A stretch of 64,000 bases of DNA. Source: Bacillus sp. SM2101. GTDB taxonomy: Bacteria > Bacillota > Bacilli > Bacillales > SM2101. The DNA is taken from NCBI RefSeq assembly GCF_018588585.1, contig NZ_JAEUFG010000012.1:62001-126000 (forward strand), given 5' to 3'. Within the stretch, counting starts at the first letter, position 1, and every line of letters begins with the position of its first letter. The translations under genes and the position numbers were made by a program. Below are positions 27,923 through 36,886 of the stretch, one piece after another. The notes below the pieces were generated by a model. The model was not told where the DNA came from. It worked only from the letters and a program-made list of their open reading frames with translations, and did not search any database.

Positions 27923-28216
27923 TTTACTATCGAAATAACACAGTTTACTATCCAAATCAGCCCTTTTACTATCGAAATAACACAGTTTACTATCCAAATC
28001 AGGCCTTTTACTATCCAAATTACATAGTTTACTATCCAAAATCACCATTTTACTATCCAAATCACACAATTTACTATCCAAATCAGCCCTTTTACTATCG
28101 AAATAACACAGTTTACTATCCAAATCAGGCCTTTTACTATCCAAATTACATAGTTTACTATCCAAATCAGGTCTTTTACTATCCAAATCACACAATTTAC
28201 TATCCAACCCCGCCAC
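27923..28216. repeat. Tandem array, 14 units of 21 bp
   Basis: Fourteen consecutive 21-bp units begin TTTACTATCSAAA. Units 3-8 and 9-14 are near copies, giving a 126-bp super-repeat. Because 21 is divisible by three, both strands stay open. The plus strand reads heptads such as FYYPNxx, and the minus strand reads LDSKxxD. There is no ribosome binding site or conserved start, so I treat it as non-coding or uncertain. It lies between the McrC gene and the crp-like gene, at the right edge of the defence-like island. Confidence 0.9.
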
Positions 28217-28440
28217 ACCACTTACCATTCTTTAGTTGTTCTAAAGAATAATGCAGTTGCATATGTTGAAGTGGCTTCATCTTGTCATATCATCATCTTC
28301 GGTTGTCCTACGAATATATCTTCTAGTAGTCTTTATTAAATCTACTTATTCAAATCGTAATATGAATTATATTTTGTTAGCTTCATAGCTAAGTGATATG
28401 CTATAACAATAATAAAGAGAAATATGGAGGTGTAGCTCAC

Positions 28441-29010
28441 ATGAGTGATATCCTTATTCGATATTTGAAACATTATACTGATGCTAGTGAATCAGAGATA
28501 GAGATGATTGTTGCAGATATACCTATTGCAGAATATAAAAAAGGAACTATCCTTTTAGACCAGGGAGAGGTTCCAGAGAAATGCTATTTTGTCGTAAAGG
28601 GTTGCGTCCGCCAGTTTGCAGTTGATGAAGAGGGGAGAGAAACGACATTTAATTTTTTTACAGAAGAGCAAGCGGTGACGATCTTCAATCAGCATAGTTC
28701 TGATAAAACATCAAAGTACTCGTTAATCTGTGTGGAGGACTGTGTTCTCGTTGTAGGTGATTTATCGATCGAGGATCAGATGTATGACAAGCATCCAGGA
28801 CTTGAGACGATGACGCGTAAGTTAATGGAAGAGATTATGGGTGAAATGCACGATGATATTGCTACGTTTATTTCATCTCGCCCAGAAGAGCGGTATAAGG
28901 CGCTCGTTGACAAACGCCCTGATTTGATTAATCGTGTACCACAGCATCAGTTAGCAAGTTATTTAGGTATTACGCCTGAGTCACTTAGTCGTATCAAACG
29001 AAGATTATAG
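28441..29010 (+). CDS. Crp/Fnr family transcriptional regulator
   Basis: The 189-residue protein has an N-terminal cyclic-nucleotide-type beta-barrel (KGTILLDQGEVPEKCYFVVKG). It ends in a helix-turn-helix (HQLASYLGITPESLSRIKRR). The length is slightly short but typical of the Crp-like group in Bacillaceae. There are no cysteine clusters for an Fe-S centre, so it is not a classical Fnr. ATG 28441 follows GGAGGTG at 9 nt, and the frame open upstream is ignored. It converges on the DUF4386 gene with a 3-bp gap. Confidence 0.9.
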   Translation: MSDILIRYLKHYTDASESEIEMIVADIPIAEYKKGTILLDQGEVPEKCYFVVKGCVRQFAVDEEGRETTFNFFTEEQAVTIFNQHSSDKTSKYSLICVEDCVLVVGDLSIEDQMYDKHPGLETMTRKLMEEIMGEMHDDIATFISSRPEERYKALVDKRPDLINRVPQHQLASYLGITPESLSRIKRRL

Positions 29011-29013
29011 CAT

Positions 29014-29769
29014 TCAAATTTGCGCAGTCTTGTTATGTGTCTTTCTTTTTGAATACGATGTAGGTGTTTTACCACCTTTCACTAAGAGCCAAATGCAAAA
29101 ACCTAGCTCTCCAGCAGTCATTGGAATCATCAAAATCATCTCGATAGTTGAAGTCACATTTTCAAGCGTTGGAAAAAACCCGTCTAATAGATGGACCAAC
29201 ATATAACTTGCACCCCCTAATACAAGTAGAATGCTTATGATCTTTGGAACTGTTTTAGTTTTTGAAACGACAAAGCCCACTATTAATAGATGCATCCCAA
29301 AAACGATTAACCCAAACGACCAAACAGATTCAAATGCTAGTACAGACATCATAACTTCAGAAGCGAGAAGACTGTCAGGCTGATTCAACAGCTCATTATT
29401 ATACTTAATGAGATTATCTACTTGAATGAGATTTGAGACGGCAATAGCTAGTATGGCAGTATACATCAATCGAAGCCAAGCAGCTAGCGTTGCATATCCT
29501 TCATGTATTGGTTTTAAAAAGATATAAAATGCCCACGAAACGATAATATCCGTTATTAATATAACTAACCAACCAAGTATTGCTACTCTAAATAATCCTG
29601 TTGATGCTGAAATGTTATTAAATGTTTCAATTGAGCTATTACTAATCATTAAAGAACTATGAACATAGCCAAATGAGAAAAATGCAGCTACGGTCATGAT
29701 GAGCAAGGATATCCCTGCAATTAATGCTGATTTTCGAAGCTGATTTACATCTTGCTGTAATACTTCCAT
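29014..29769 (-). CDS. DUF4386 integral membrane protein
   Basis: The 251-residue protein has about six transmembrane helices and matches DUF4386 proteins of Bacillaceae (RKSALIAGISLLIMT, AAWLRLMYTAILAIAVSNL, SFGLIVFGMHLLIVG). The function is unknown. ATG 29769 is chosen because GGAGGG lies 6 nt upstream, and the longer frame has no such site. It ends 3 bp from the oppositely oriented Crp-like gene, leaving no room for a terminator between them. Confidence 0.9.
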   Translation of the reverse strand: MEVLQQDVNQLRKSALIAGISLLIMTVAAFFSFGYVHSSLMISNSSIETFNNISASTGLFRVAILGWLVILITDIIVSWAFYIFLKPIHEGYATLAAWLRLMYTAILAIAVSNLIQVDNLIKYNNELLNQPDSLLASEVMMSVLAFESVWSFGLIVFGMHLLIVGFVVSKTKTVPKIISILLVLGGASYMLVHLLDGFFPTLENVTSTIEMILMIPMTAGELGFCIWLLVKGGKTPTSYSKRKTHNKTAQI

Positions 29770-29895
29770 ATAATTCCCTCCTAAGTCTTTTGATTGTATT
29801 GTAGTGAAAAAATGAATATGATTCATTGACTTAAGTCAATGAATCAATTAGAAAATAATCTATTGCCTAAGTAAATATACAAGCTTCTTTAGTAA

Positions 29896-30051
29896 TCATA
29901 TTACGATCATTTATCTGTCGAGCAAATGAAGACATTCATACGAGATTTCAAACTAGTATTTGTAAAAGGTTGTGACCATGCAACATTCCTCTTTTTTGCC
30001 TATTATGTAGCAAATTTGATTAAAGATCTCATGTTATTAGTTACTTCATAA
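29896..30051 (+). other. Gap with a short membrane-protein-like frame
   Basis: The gap 29770-30174 contains a plus-strand frame without start or ribosome binding site. It includes KGCDHATFLFFAYYVANLIK and stops at 30051. It may be the tail of a lost permease. Nothing else is seen apart from the AT-rich region upstream of the MFS gene. Confidence 0.25.
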
Positions 30052-30174
30052 CGATAAAGAGTACTCATTGAAGTGAAAGATTATTAGACGTGAAAAAGGT
30101 ATGGTAAATCTACTTTTATTCTTTTGGTATGCCATTTAAATGAAAGTTAAGTTGATTAGGTTGGGAGGAGTGTT

Positions 30175-31452
30175 ATGAAGCGTTTTTCAAAAGCTGAGCG
30201 GGGTTGGATTTTTTATGATTGGGCAAATTCAGCATATTCCATTATTATTACAACAGCTATATTTCCCCTGTTTTATAAAGAAGCTGCGACGAATAGTGGA
30301 ATTTCTGCGGCAAATTCCACTGCTTACTTAGGCTATACTATAGCGATTGCAACCTTTATATTAGCAATGTTAAGTCCCATATTAGGTACGATTGCAGATT
30401 ATCAAGGGTTAAAGAAAAAGTTCTTCACATTCTTCCTTCTCTTAGGTGTGACCTCAACGGCGATATTAGCATTTATTCCGAGTGATCAATGGCTGCTATT
30501 ACTAGTTTGTTATACCGTGGCAACGATTGGATCTGCTGGAGCTAATATTTTTTACAATGCTTTTTTAGTAGATGTCACACCAAAGAAACGCATGAACCGT
30601 GTGTCTACATACGGGTTTGGATTTGGTTATATTGGGAGTACAATCCCTTTTATCGTTAGTATCGCTATCATCATGTTATCTCAAAGTAGTATCCTACCGA
30701 TTAGTACAGCAGTTGCAAGTAAGATAGCCTTTATGATTACAGCATTATGGTGGTTTATTTTTACCATTCCATTATTAAAACATGTTTATCAAGTTCACTA
30801 TATTGATCGTGAACCAAAACCAGTTAGAAATAGTTTTAAGCGACTAGCCAAAACGGTAAAGGAAGTTCGAAAATACCGTTCGTTATTTTTATTTTTGCTA
30901 GCTTATTTCTTTTATATTGATGGGGTAGGGACGATCATTTCCATGTCTACAGCATACGGAACAGATTTAGGTATATCTGCTACAAGCTTACTCATTATCT
31001 TATTTGTCACACAGGTTGTTGCTGCACCATTTGCCATATTGTACGGGAAATTAGCGGATATCTTTACAGGTAAGAAAATGCTTTATGTCGGTATCATTAT
31101 TTATATCATTGTTTGTATTTACGCATTTTTTCTGCAAACTACACTCGATTTTTGGATATTGGCTATGCTGGTCGCATCGTCACAAGGTGGGATTCAAGCG
31201 TTAAGCCGCTCTTACTTCGCTAAGCTCATACCTAAAGAGAATGCCAATGAATTCTTTGGCTTTTACAATATCTTCGGTAAATTTGCTGCCATTATGGGAC
31301 CATTTCTAGTCGGACTCACCTCACAACTAACAGGACATACGAATATGGGTGTCTTTAGTTTAATTGTTCTCTTTATTATTGGTGGAATTATTTTAATATT
31401 TGTTCCTGAACCGAAAGGTGTATCCGTTCATGACAATGCTACGGTGAAATGA
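30175..31452 (+). CDS. MFS transporter, UMF1 (Atg22-like) family
   Basis: The 425-residue protein has 12 predicted helices and opens with KAERGWIFYDWANSAYSIIITTA, whose YDWANSA motif marks the UMF1 group. Other landmarks are SPILGTIADYQGLKK and GGIQALSRSYFAKLIP. Substrates of bacterial members are unknown. ATG follows GGGAGGAG at about 6 nt. It stands alone and converges with the sugar-transport operon. Confidence 0.9.
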   Translation: MKRFSKAERGWIFYDWANSAYSIIITTAIFPLFYKEAATNSGISAANSTAYLGYTIAIATFILAMLSPILGTIADYQGLKKKFFTFFLLLGVTSTAILAFIPSDQWLLLLVCYTVATIGSAGANIFYNAFLVDVTPKKRMNRVSTYGFGFGYIGSTIPFIVSIAIIMLSQSSILPISTAVASKIAFMITALWWFIFTIPLLKHVYQVHYIDREPKPVRNSFKRLAKTVKEVRKYRSLFLFLLAYFFYIDGVGTIISMSTAYGTDLGISATSLLIILFVTQVVAAPFAILYGKLADIFTGKKMLYVGIIIYIIVCIYAFFLQTTLDFWILAMLVASSQGGIQALSRSYFAKLIPKENANEFFGFYNIFGKFAAIMGPFLVGLTSQLTGHTNMGVFSLIVLFIIGGIILIFVPEPKGVSVHDNATVK

Positions 31453-31456
31453 TAAA

Positions 31457-31493
31457 TAAAAAGGCAGAACAATCATTTTTTGATCGTTCTGCC
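31457..31493 (-). terminator. Terminator of the sugar-transport operon
   Basis: GGCAGAAC.ATCA pairs with TGAT.GTTCTGCC. In the minus direction the stem runs into TTTTT, and in the plus direction there is no T run. It sits between the converging MFS and permease genes. Confidence 0.8.
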
Positions 31494-31541
31494 CCTTGTA
31501 TATAAAATTTTCGATTGGCCCCTGCTAATTTCTAACAACGA

Positions 31542-32717
31542 TTAAGCTCTTTGCTTACGAGTCATGACATCAAAGATAACGGCAAGAGCTAAAACGCCAC
31601 CACGGATAATATATTGAGGTGCGATTCCAACCCCCATTAAATTCATACCGTTTGTTAAGGAAGCCATAACGATTGCACCGATAATTGCCCCTGTTACTTT
31701 TCCAACTCCACCTGCTGCAGATACACCTCCGACGTATGCCGCTGCAATGGCATCAAGCTCGAATAATGTACCAGCTGTTGTTGTAGCAGATTGTAGACGA
31801 GCGGTGAATAGAATCCCTGATAGCGCTGATAACATACCCATTGAACCGAAGACGAGAAAGATAATTTTATTGACGTTAATTCCGCTAAGGTGTGCAGCTT
31901 CTGGGTTACTACCAACAGCATAAATATGGCGTCCTAGCACTGTCTTAGTCGTAAAGAAATGATACAGAATAACAACAAGCAGCATAATGACAACCGTCCA
32001 AGAGAAGCCGTTATAGCCTGCTAAAATCCATGTAATATACGCAATAATAGCTGAAACAAAAATTAATTGTAAAATGAAGATTTCCTTAGAAACAACTTCA
32101 AAATTGTACTGAATTTTGTTTTTGCGGTTCGAAATAGCGCTATAAATATAAAATATGATACCTAAACCACCGACAAGTAATGAAAGAAAATGTAACCCGT
32201 TAATTTGCAATATAGAGGGAATATATCCATTACCAATTGCATTAAAAGCATCATTTTGAACAATAATTGTACCAGATTTTTCAGTTACGAGTAGGATTGC
32301 GCCTCGAAAAATGAGCCATCCTGCTAATGTGGCAACAAAGGAAGGAATTCCTACTTTAGCTACTAGAAAACCTGTACTTAAGCCAGCTAAAATTCCAAGT
32401 ACTAGAATAATAGGAATAACTACATATACAGGTAGTCCAACTTCCATGAGGAGTATGGCTGCGATAGCACCAAGAAATCCAGCTAAGAAGCCGATCGATA
32501 AGTCAATGTGACGAATGACGATAACAAGCATAACACCGACAGCTAAAACAGCAATATAACCAGCTGAATCTAGTAGATTACTAATATTTCGAGATGACAT
32601 AAATAAGCCATCTGTTAGAATGGTGAATGTTACCATAATAATAATTAAGGCAATATACATACCGTAATCACGAATGTTTTCTTTTATTAAATCTTTTGCT
32701 TCATGGAATAACTTCAT
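31542..32717 (-). CDS. mmsB: Monosaccharide ABC transporter permease (GguB/XylH type)
   Basis: The 391-residue inner-membrane permease of the carbohydrate-uptake-2 family has about ten helices. Landmarks are HIDLSIGFLAGFLGA, KVGIPSFVATLAGWLIFRGA and GAIIGAIVMASLTNGMNLMG. It forms the channel for pentoses and hexoses imported by the adjacent ATPase and binding proteins. It lies 12 nt after the ATPase gene and is the last gene of the operon. Confidence 0.92.
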   Translation of the reverse strand: MKLFHEAKDLIKENIRDYGMYIALIIIMVTFTILTDGLFMSSRNISNLLDSAGYIAVLAVGVMLVIVIRHIDLSIGFLAGFLGAIAAILLMEVGLPVYVVIPIILVLGILAGLSTGFLVAKVGIPSFVATLAGWLIFRGAILLVTEKSGTIIVQNDAFNAIGNGYIPSILQINGLHFLSLLVGGLGIIFYIYSAISNRKNKIQYNFEVVSKEIFILQLIFVSAIIAYITWILAGYNGFSWTVVIMLLVVILYHFFTTKTVLGRHIYAVGSNPEAAHLSGINVNKIIFLVFGSMGMLSALSGILFTARLQSATTTAGTLFELDAIAAAYVGGVSAAGGVGKVTGAIIGAIVMASLTNGMNLMGVGIAPQYIIRGGVLALAVIFDVMTRKQRA

Positions 32718-32729
32718 ACACTTAACCTC

Positions 32730-34250
32730 CTATTGCGTAGCAAGCTGCATAATTTTTTCTTGATCGGCTTCATTTGCTAGCAGCTCTCCTTTGATTTCTC
32801 CTTCTGCCATTACATAAATGCGATCACTCATTCCTAAAACCTCTCCGAGCTCAGAAGAAATCATAATAATACTCATTCCTTCCTTAATCAGTTCGTTCAT
32901 GACGGAATAAATTTCAAATTTTGCTCCAACATCAATACCTCGTGTCGGCTCATCTAGAATAAGAAGCTTAGGACCAACAAACAGCCATTTACCTAACGAA
33001 ACCTTCTGTTGGTTACCACCACTTAATTTACCGACAAGCTGTTGCACGGATGATGCTTTAATTCCTAAAGATGCTTTATATTTTTCTGAGACTTTAATTT
33101 CCTCGTTGTCATTGATAATACCTTTTGAAGAGATGCCTTTCATATTTGCCGCAGAGATATTATTCTTAATGTCCTGAAGTAAGAAAAGGCCATCACCCTT
33201 ACGATCCTCAGTGACATACGCAATTCCTGCTTTGATAGCATCACTCGTGTGTTTAAAATTTTGAGGCACTTCGTTAATGGTTAAATCCCCTTGTAGCTTA
33301 TAAGATTTAGAGTTTCCGAAGATGCTAAGGGCTAGTTCAGTACGACCGGATCCCATAAGACCTGAAATACCGATAATTTCCCCTTGTTTGACATGAAGGT
33401 TGACATTTTTAGCAACATCTCGACCAATTTTCGGATCATACGCAGACCAGTTTTTTAATTCGAGAATTTTCGTACCAAATTTTTGCTTACTTCTCTTCGG
33501 ATAAATATCTGTAATCTCTCGACCGACCATGTTCTTAATAATAGTGTTTTCGGTCATTTCTCCCTTGGCTGCATCTAATGTACAAATTGTTTGTCCATCA
33601 CGGATGACTGTTGCTTTATCCGCAATTGAGATGACTTCTTTTAACTTGTGTGAAATCATGATGCAAGTAATGCCCTGTCCCTTTAACTCTCGTAATAGAT
33701 TCAGTAAGTTTTCGCTATCGTCCTCGTTAAGTGCAGCAGTTGGCTCATCCAAAATAAGAAGCTTTACTTCTTTACTTAACGCTTTTGCAATTTCAATTAA
33801 CTGTTGTTTTCCTACGCCCAAATCTTTAATTAACGTTTCAGGATTTACTTTTAAATTTACCTTTTCAAGCATTTTTTTGGACTCGACGATTGTTTGATTC
33901 CAATCAATTACGTTACCACGGTCCACTTCATTACCTACGAATATATTTTCATAAACTGATAAATCAGGAAACAACGCAAGTTCTTGGTAGATAATAGCGA
34001 TTCCGGTATCGACACTATCGTTAATTTTGTTAAACTTTTGCACGCTGCCATTAAAAACAATGTCACCATCGTACGTTCCGTATGGATACACACCGCTAAG
34101 CACCTTCATCAGCGTCGATTTTCCCGCTCCATTTTCACCGATTAAGCAGTGTATTTCCCCTTTTTCTACTTTAAAATTAACATCACTGAGCGCTTTGACC
34201 CCAGGAAATTCCTTCGTAATCTGATGCATTTCTAGAATATACTCGCTCAT
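32730..34250 (-). CDS. mmsA: Monosaccharide ABC transporter ATP-binding protein (GguA/XylG type)
   Basis: The 506-residue duplicated ABC ATPase is typical of CUT2 importers. The first domain has GENGAGKST, a signature region LGVGKQQLIEIAKAL, and LLILDEPTAAL. The second has a degenerate Walker A (GLMGSGRTE), the signature LSGGNQQKVSLGKWL, and LLILDEPTRGID. This asymmetry is normal in the family. It powers uptake through the MmsB permease. It is separated from the upstream binding-protein gene by a stem-loop. Confidence 0.94.
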   Translation of the reverse strand: MSEYILEMHQITKEFPGVKALSDVNFKVEKGEIHCLIGENGAGKSTLMKVLSGVYPYGTYDGDIVFNGSVQKFNKINDSVDTGIAIIYQELALFPDLSVYENIFVGNEVDRGNVIDWNQTIVESKKMLEKVNLKVNPETLIKDLGVGKQQLIEIAKALSKEVKLLILDEPTAALNEDDSENLLNLLRELKGQGITCIMISHKLKEVISIADKATVIRDGQTICTLDAAKGEMTENTIIKNMVGREITDIYPKRSKQKFGTKILELKNWSAYDPKIGRDVAKNVNLHVKQGEIIGISGLMGSGRTELALSIFGNSKSYKLQGDLTINEVPQNFKHTSDAIKAGIAYVTEDRKGDGLFLLQDIKNNISAANMKGISSKGIINDNEEIKVSEKYKASLGIKASSVQQLVGKLSGGNQQKVSLGKWLFVGPKLLILDEPTRGIDVGAKFEIYSVMNELIKEGMSIIMISSELGEVLGMSDRIYVMAEGEIKGELLANEADQEKIMQLATQ

Positions 34251-34286
34251 GATTAACCTCCCTTACGAAAACAACTAAAATAATTA

Positions 34287-34318
34287 GAAATAGTGACAGA
34301 CGTATCTATCACTATTTC
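34287..34318 (-). promoter_or_regulatory. Intercistronic stem-loop between binding protein and ATPase genes
   Basis: A perfect 10-bp stem (GAAATAGTGA/TCACTATTTC) with a 12-nt loop and no T run lies in the 85-nt gap. Such hairpins often protect the upstream mRNA 3' end, so that binding protein is made in excess over the transporter. Confidence 0.55.
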
Positions 34319-34335
34319 CATAAAGCATGCGCATT

Positions 34336-35442
34336 TTATTTTAGACCTTCAAATTCGCTCTCTTCATAGTAGCCAGAATCAATGAGCTCACTCTTAACGT
34401 TAACGTCCTCAACGACGATTACATCAGTTTGTTTTGCATCTACTTCTTTGCTACCGTTGTCATAAGAACCAGTTGTTTCAGGTGAACCACCGTCTAAAAC
34501 AGCAACTGCCATTCCAATTGCGTCTTTTACAAGTGTACGAACATCTTTAAATACTGTCATTGCTTGCTTACCATCAATAATATATTGGATAGAAGCTTTT
34601 TCAGCATCTTGCCCAGTTACTACATAGCTTGAAACCTCAGGATCTGATCCAAATACATCAGCGATAGAGCGTGCTGTTCCGTCATTTGGCGCAAGAACTG
34701 CAACATCACCCTTCATATCTGCTCCTACAGCTGTTAAATGTGTTTGAGCTTTATTTTTCGCTTCATTAGGATCCCAGTTAGTTGTAACCTGTCCTAAGAT
34801 TTTACCCATTTCATCACGTGAAAGCTCAGCTTTATCTTTTAAAGCTTCTGCTTCGCTAGAGTTTGCGATGACAAAAGTGCCATCAGCAATCTTTGGTTGA
34901 AGTACGCTCCAAGCTCCTTCAAAAAACAAGAATGCGTTATTGTCAGAAGCAGCTCCAGCATATAAATATAAAGGAGTGCCTGAGCCGTTAGCATTGTCAA
35001 TTAAAAATTGTCCTTGAGCTGCACCTACCGCTATGCTATCAAATGTAACGTAATAATCTACAGCCTCAGTTCCAGTAATAAGGCGGTCGTATGCAATGAC
35101 AGTAACGTCATCCTTTTTAGCAGCATCTACTGCACCCGCTGCAGCTGCCCCGTCCTGTGGAGCGATAATTAAGACATCGATTCCTTTGTTAAGTAATGTT
35201 TCAACATTTTCTTTTTCTTTAGCTGAAGATCCTTGGCTAAATAAAATTTCTGTTGAGTAGTCTGAATCTGCTAATGCATCTTTAAACCTTTGCTCATCTT
35301 GTACCCATCTAGGTTCATCTTTCGTAGGTAAAACAATACCGATACTTACATCGTTACCACTTCCTGTAGTAGCACTACCGCAGCCTACAGCTACTAGTGC
35401 AAGCATCATGACAACGATGGCCGCTATAATTCTCTTTTTCAT
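34336..35442 (-). CDS. chvE: ChvE-type sugar-binding lipoprotein
   Basis: The 368-residue periplasmic-type binding protein is lipid-anchored. The signal KKRIIAAIVVMMLALVAVGC ends in a lipobox. The mature part, with IGIVLPTKDEPRWVQD, IDVLIIAPQDG and VIAYDRLI, fits the ChvE/multiple-monosaccharide group (glucose, galactose, arabinose, xylose). ATG 35442 has AAAGGGG at 7 nt, and the longer frame upstream is not supported. A cre box lies 66 bp upstream of the start, so CcpA repression is likely. It is probably the first gene of a transcript with the ATPase and permease. Confidence 0.92.
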   Translation of the reverse strand: MKKRIIAAIVVMMLALVAVGCGSATTGSGNDVSIGIVLPTKDEPRWVQDEQRFKDALADSDYSTEILFSQGSSAKEKENVETLLNKGIDVLIIAPQDGAAAAGAVDAAKKDDVTVIAYDRLITGTEAVDYYVTFDSIAVGAAQGQFLIDNANGSGTPLYLYAGAASDNNAFLFFEGAWSVLQPKIADGTFVIANSSEAEALKDKAELSRDEMGKILGQVTTNWDPNEAKNKAQTHLTAVGADMKGDVAVLAPNDGTARSIADVFGSDPEVSSYVVTGQDAEKASIQYIIDGKQAMTVFKDVRTLVKDAIGMAVAVLDGGSPETTGSYDNGSKEVDAKQTDVIVVEDVNVKSELIDSGYYEESEFEGLK

Positions 35443-35507
35443 CAAAAATCCCCTTTCGAATTTAAGTTGTGTCTTAATAACTCCAATATAGCAGTCAGGC
35501 ATTATGA

Positions 35508-35521
35508 TGAAAACGCTTTCT
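35508..35521. promoter_or_regulatory. CcpA cre site
   Basis: TGAAAACGCTTTCT matches the cre consensus TGWAANCGNTNWCA at all but the last base. It lies just upstream of the ChvE-type gene, where CcpA-HPr(Ser-P) would repress sugar uptake during growth on glucose. Confidence 0.8.
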
Positions 35522-35612
35522 ATTAGCACAATTTTAATATTATCTGTATTTTTTTAATATTAGTTTAGTAAGTTGCTAACCTACTTATAAAAATGCGTAT
35601 CTACTGGAAGGG

Positions 35613-35642
35613 TAAAAAACCGCCAGGATGCATCCTGGCGGT
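35613..35642 (-). terminator. Terminator after first sugar-binding gene
   Basis: The perfect palindrome ACCGCCAGGATGCATCCTGG is completed by CGGT and is followed on the minus strand by TTTTTT. It ends the upstream binding-protein transcript, so the ChvE-type gene needs its own promoter. Confidence 0.85.
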
Positions 35643-35664
35643 CTGTGAATAATAAATTCTTTTG

Positions 35665-36747
35665 TTATCTGTCGTATACTTCTTCAATAGAATGAAAGTC
35701 GTCAGCGATAATTGTTTCATCGATATTATGCTTATTTACTGCAATTGGTGAAAGGAGAACAGAAGGCACCTCGAATTTCCCATTATTAATGGTAGTCTGA
35801 ACATCAACAACTTGACCTTCTGCTAGCTTAACAGCAAGCTCAGCAGCTTTTTCGGTTAAATCAATAATTGGCTTATAAACAGTCATTGTTTGTGTTCCAT
35901 CAACGATTCGTTGAACAGCAGCAAGCTCAGCATCTTGACCAGAAACTGGGATTTTACCTAGAAGCCCTTGTTCAGCGAGTGCTTGAATGACAGCTCCAGC
36001 GGTTGCATCATTTGCAGCAATGACAGCATCAATCTGATTATTATTCGCTATTAAAGCTGCTTTCATATTTTCATAAGCATTTTCAGGTAACCAATCTTTC
36101 GTCCATTGGTCATATACAATCGTAATATCTCCTCTGTCAATGAATGGCTTGAGGACGTTAAATGCTCCTTTTCTAAATAAATGGGCGTTATTATCTGTTT
36201 CTGCTCCGCCAATATATACATACTTTCCTGTTGGAACCAATGATGTAATTGCTTTCGCTTGAAGCTCACCTACCTGTTCATTGTCATATGATACGTATAA
36301 ATCAAGCTTAGCGTTTTTCACTAGTCGATCATAGGAAAGTACCTTAATACCAGCCAAATGGGCCTTTTCAACGATCATTGCTGTTGATTCTGCGTTGTGA
36401 GGAACAACGACGAGTATGTCGATGCCTAGACTAATTAATTTTTCTGCTTGTGAGATTTGCAAGGCATCGTCTCCATTTGAAGCAAAGATTTCTACTTCTG
36501 CGCCAAGTGCCTCTACTGCTTCTTTGAAGCGATCTCTATCTCTTAACCAACGCTCCTCCAATAATGTATCCATAGAAAAGCCAATTTTAAGCTTTTTTTC
36601 CTCATCTACAGATTCAAATGTCGTTTGTTCTTGTTCTGGCAGAGTCGAATTTGTTGTCGAATCTCTTTCATTTAAGCATGCTGTAGTCATTGCAAGCAGA
36701 GCCAAAAAGAACAATAGTAGACTTCCTTGACAAAATAACCGTTTCAT
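35665..36747 (-). CDS. XylF-type sugar-binding lipoprotein
   Basis: The 360-residue lipoprotein has the signal MKRLFCQGSLLLFFLALLAM, then TTAC lipobox-like residues. The mature protein resembles D-xylose-binding XylF (IGFSMDTLLEERWLRDRDRF, GIDILVVVPHN, KVLSYDRLV, VIAANDATAGA). ATG 36747 is chosen from the signal peptide. GGAG lies rather far upstream (about 12 nt), and a longer frame exists. It lies between the sensor genes and the transporter genes and has its own terminator. It may be the chief target of the YesN-type regulator (inference). Confidence 0.88.
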   Translation of the reverse strand: MKRLFCQGSLLLFFLALLAMTTACLNERDSTTNSTLPEQEQTTFESVDEEKKLKIGFSMDTLLEERWLRDRDRFKEAVEALGAEVEIFASNGDDALQISQAEKLISLGIDILVVVPHNAESTAMIVEKAHLAGIKVLSYDRLVKNAKLDLYVSYDNEQVGELQAKAITSLVPTGKYVYIGGAETDNNAHLFRKGAFNVLKPFIDRGDITIVYDQWTKDWLPENAYENMKAALIANNNQIDAVIAANDATAGAVIQALAEQGLLGKIPVSGQDAELAAVQRIVDGTQTMTVYKPIIDLTEKAAELAVKLAEGQVVDVQTTINNGKFEVPSVLLSPIAVNKHNIDETIIADDFHSIEEVYDR

Positions 36748-36886
36748 AGGATAAATTCGCTCCTTTTCTACTGAAAGGAAAACTTTTTTAATAGTTTTAG
36801 CTCTCAGCGATACAAGTGGATTTGTCAATCAGATGAAGCATATCCTCCACCGATAACGAAAATGTTGAAGTTTTTTAACGACTTGG

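Noticed and set aside
27923-28216. CRISPR array
   Set aside because: The units are contiguous 21-mers without unique spacers, and no cas genes are present.
27811-28251. 146-residue plus-strand ORF and 105-residue minus-strand ORF over the 21-bp array
   Set aside because: Both are open only because the repeat unit is a multiple of three without stops. Neither has a ribosome binding site or a non-repetitive domain, so the region is annotated as a tandem repeat.
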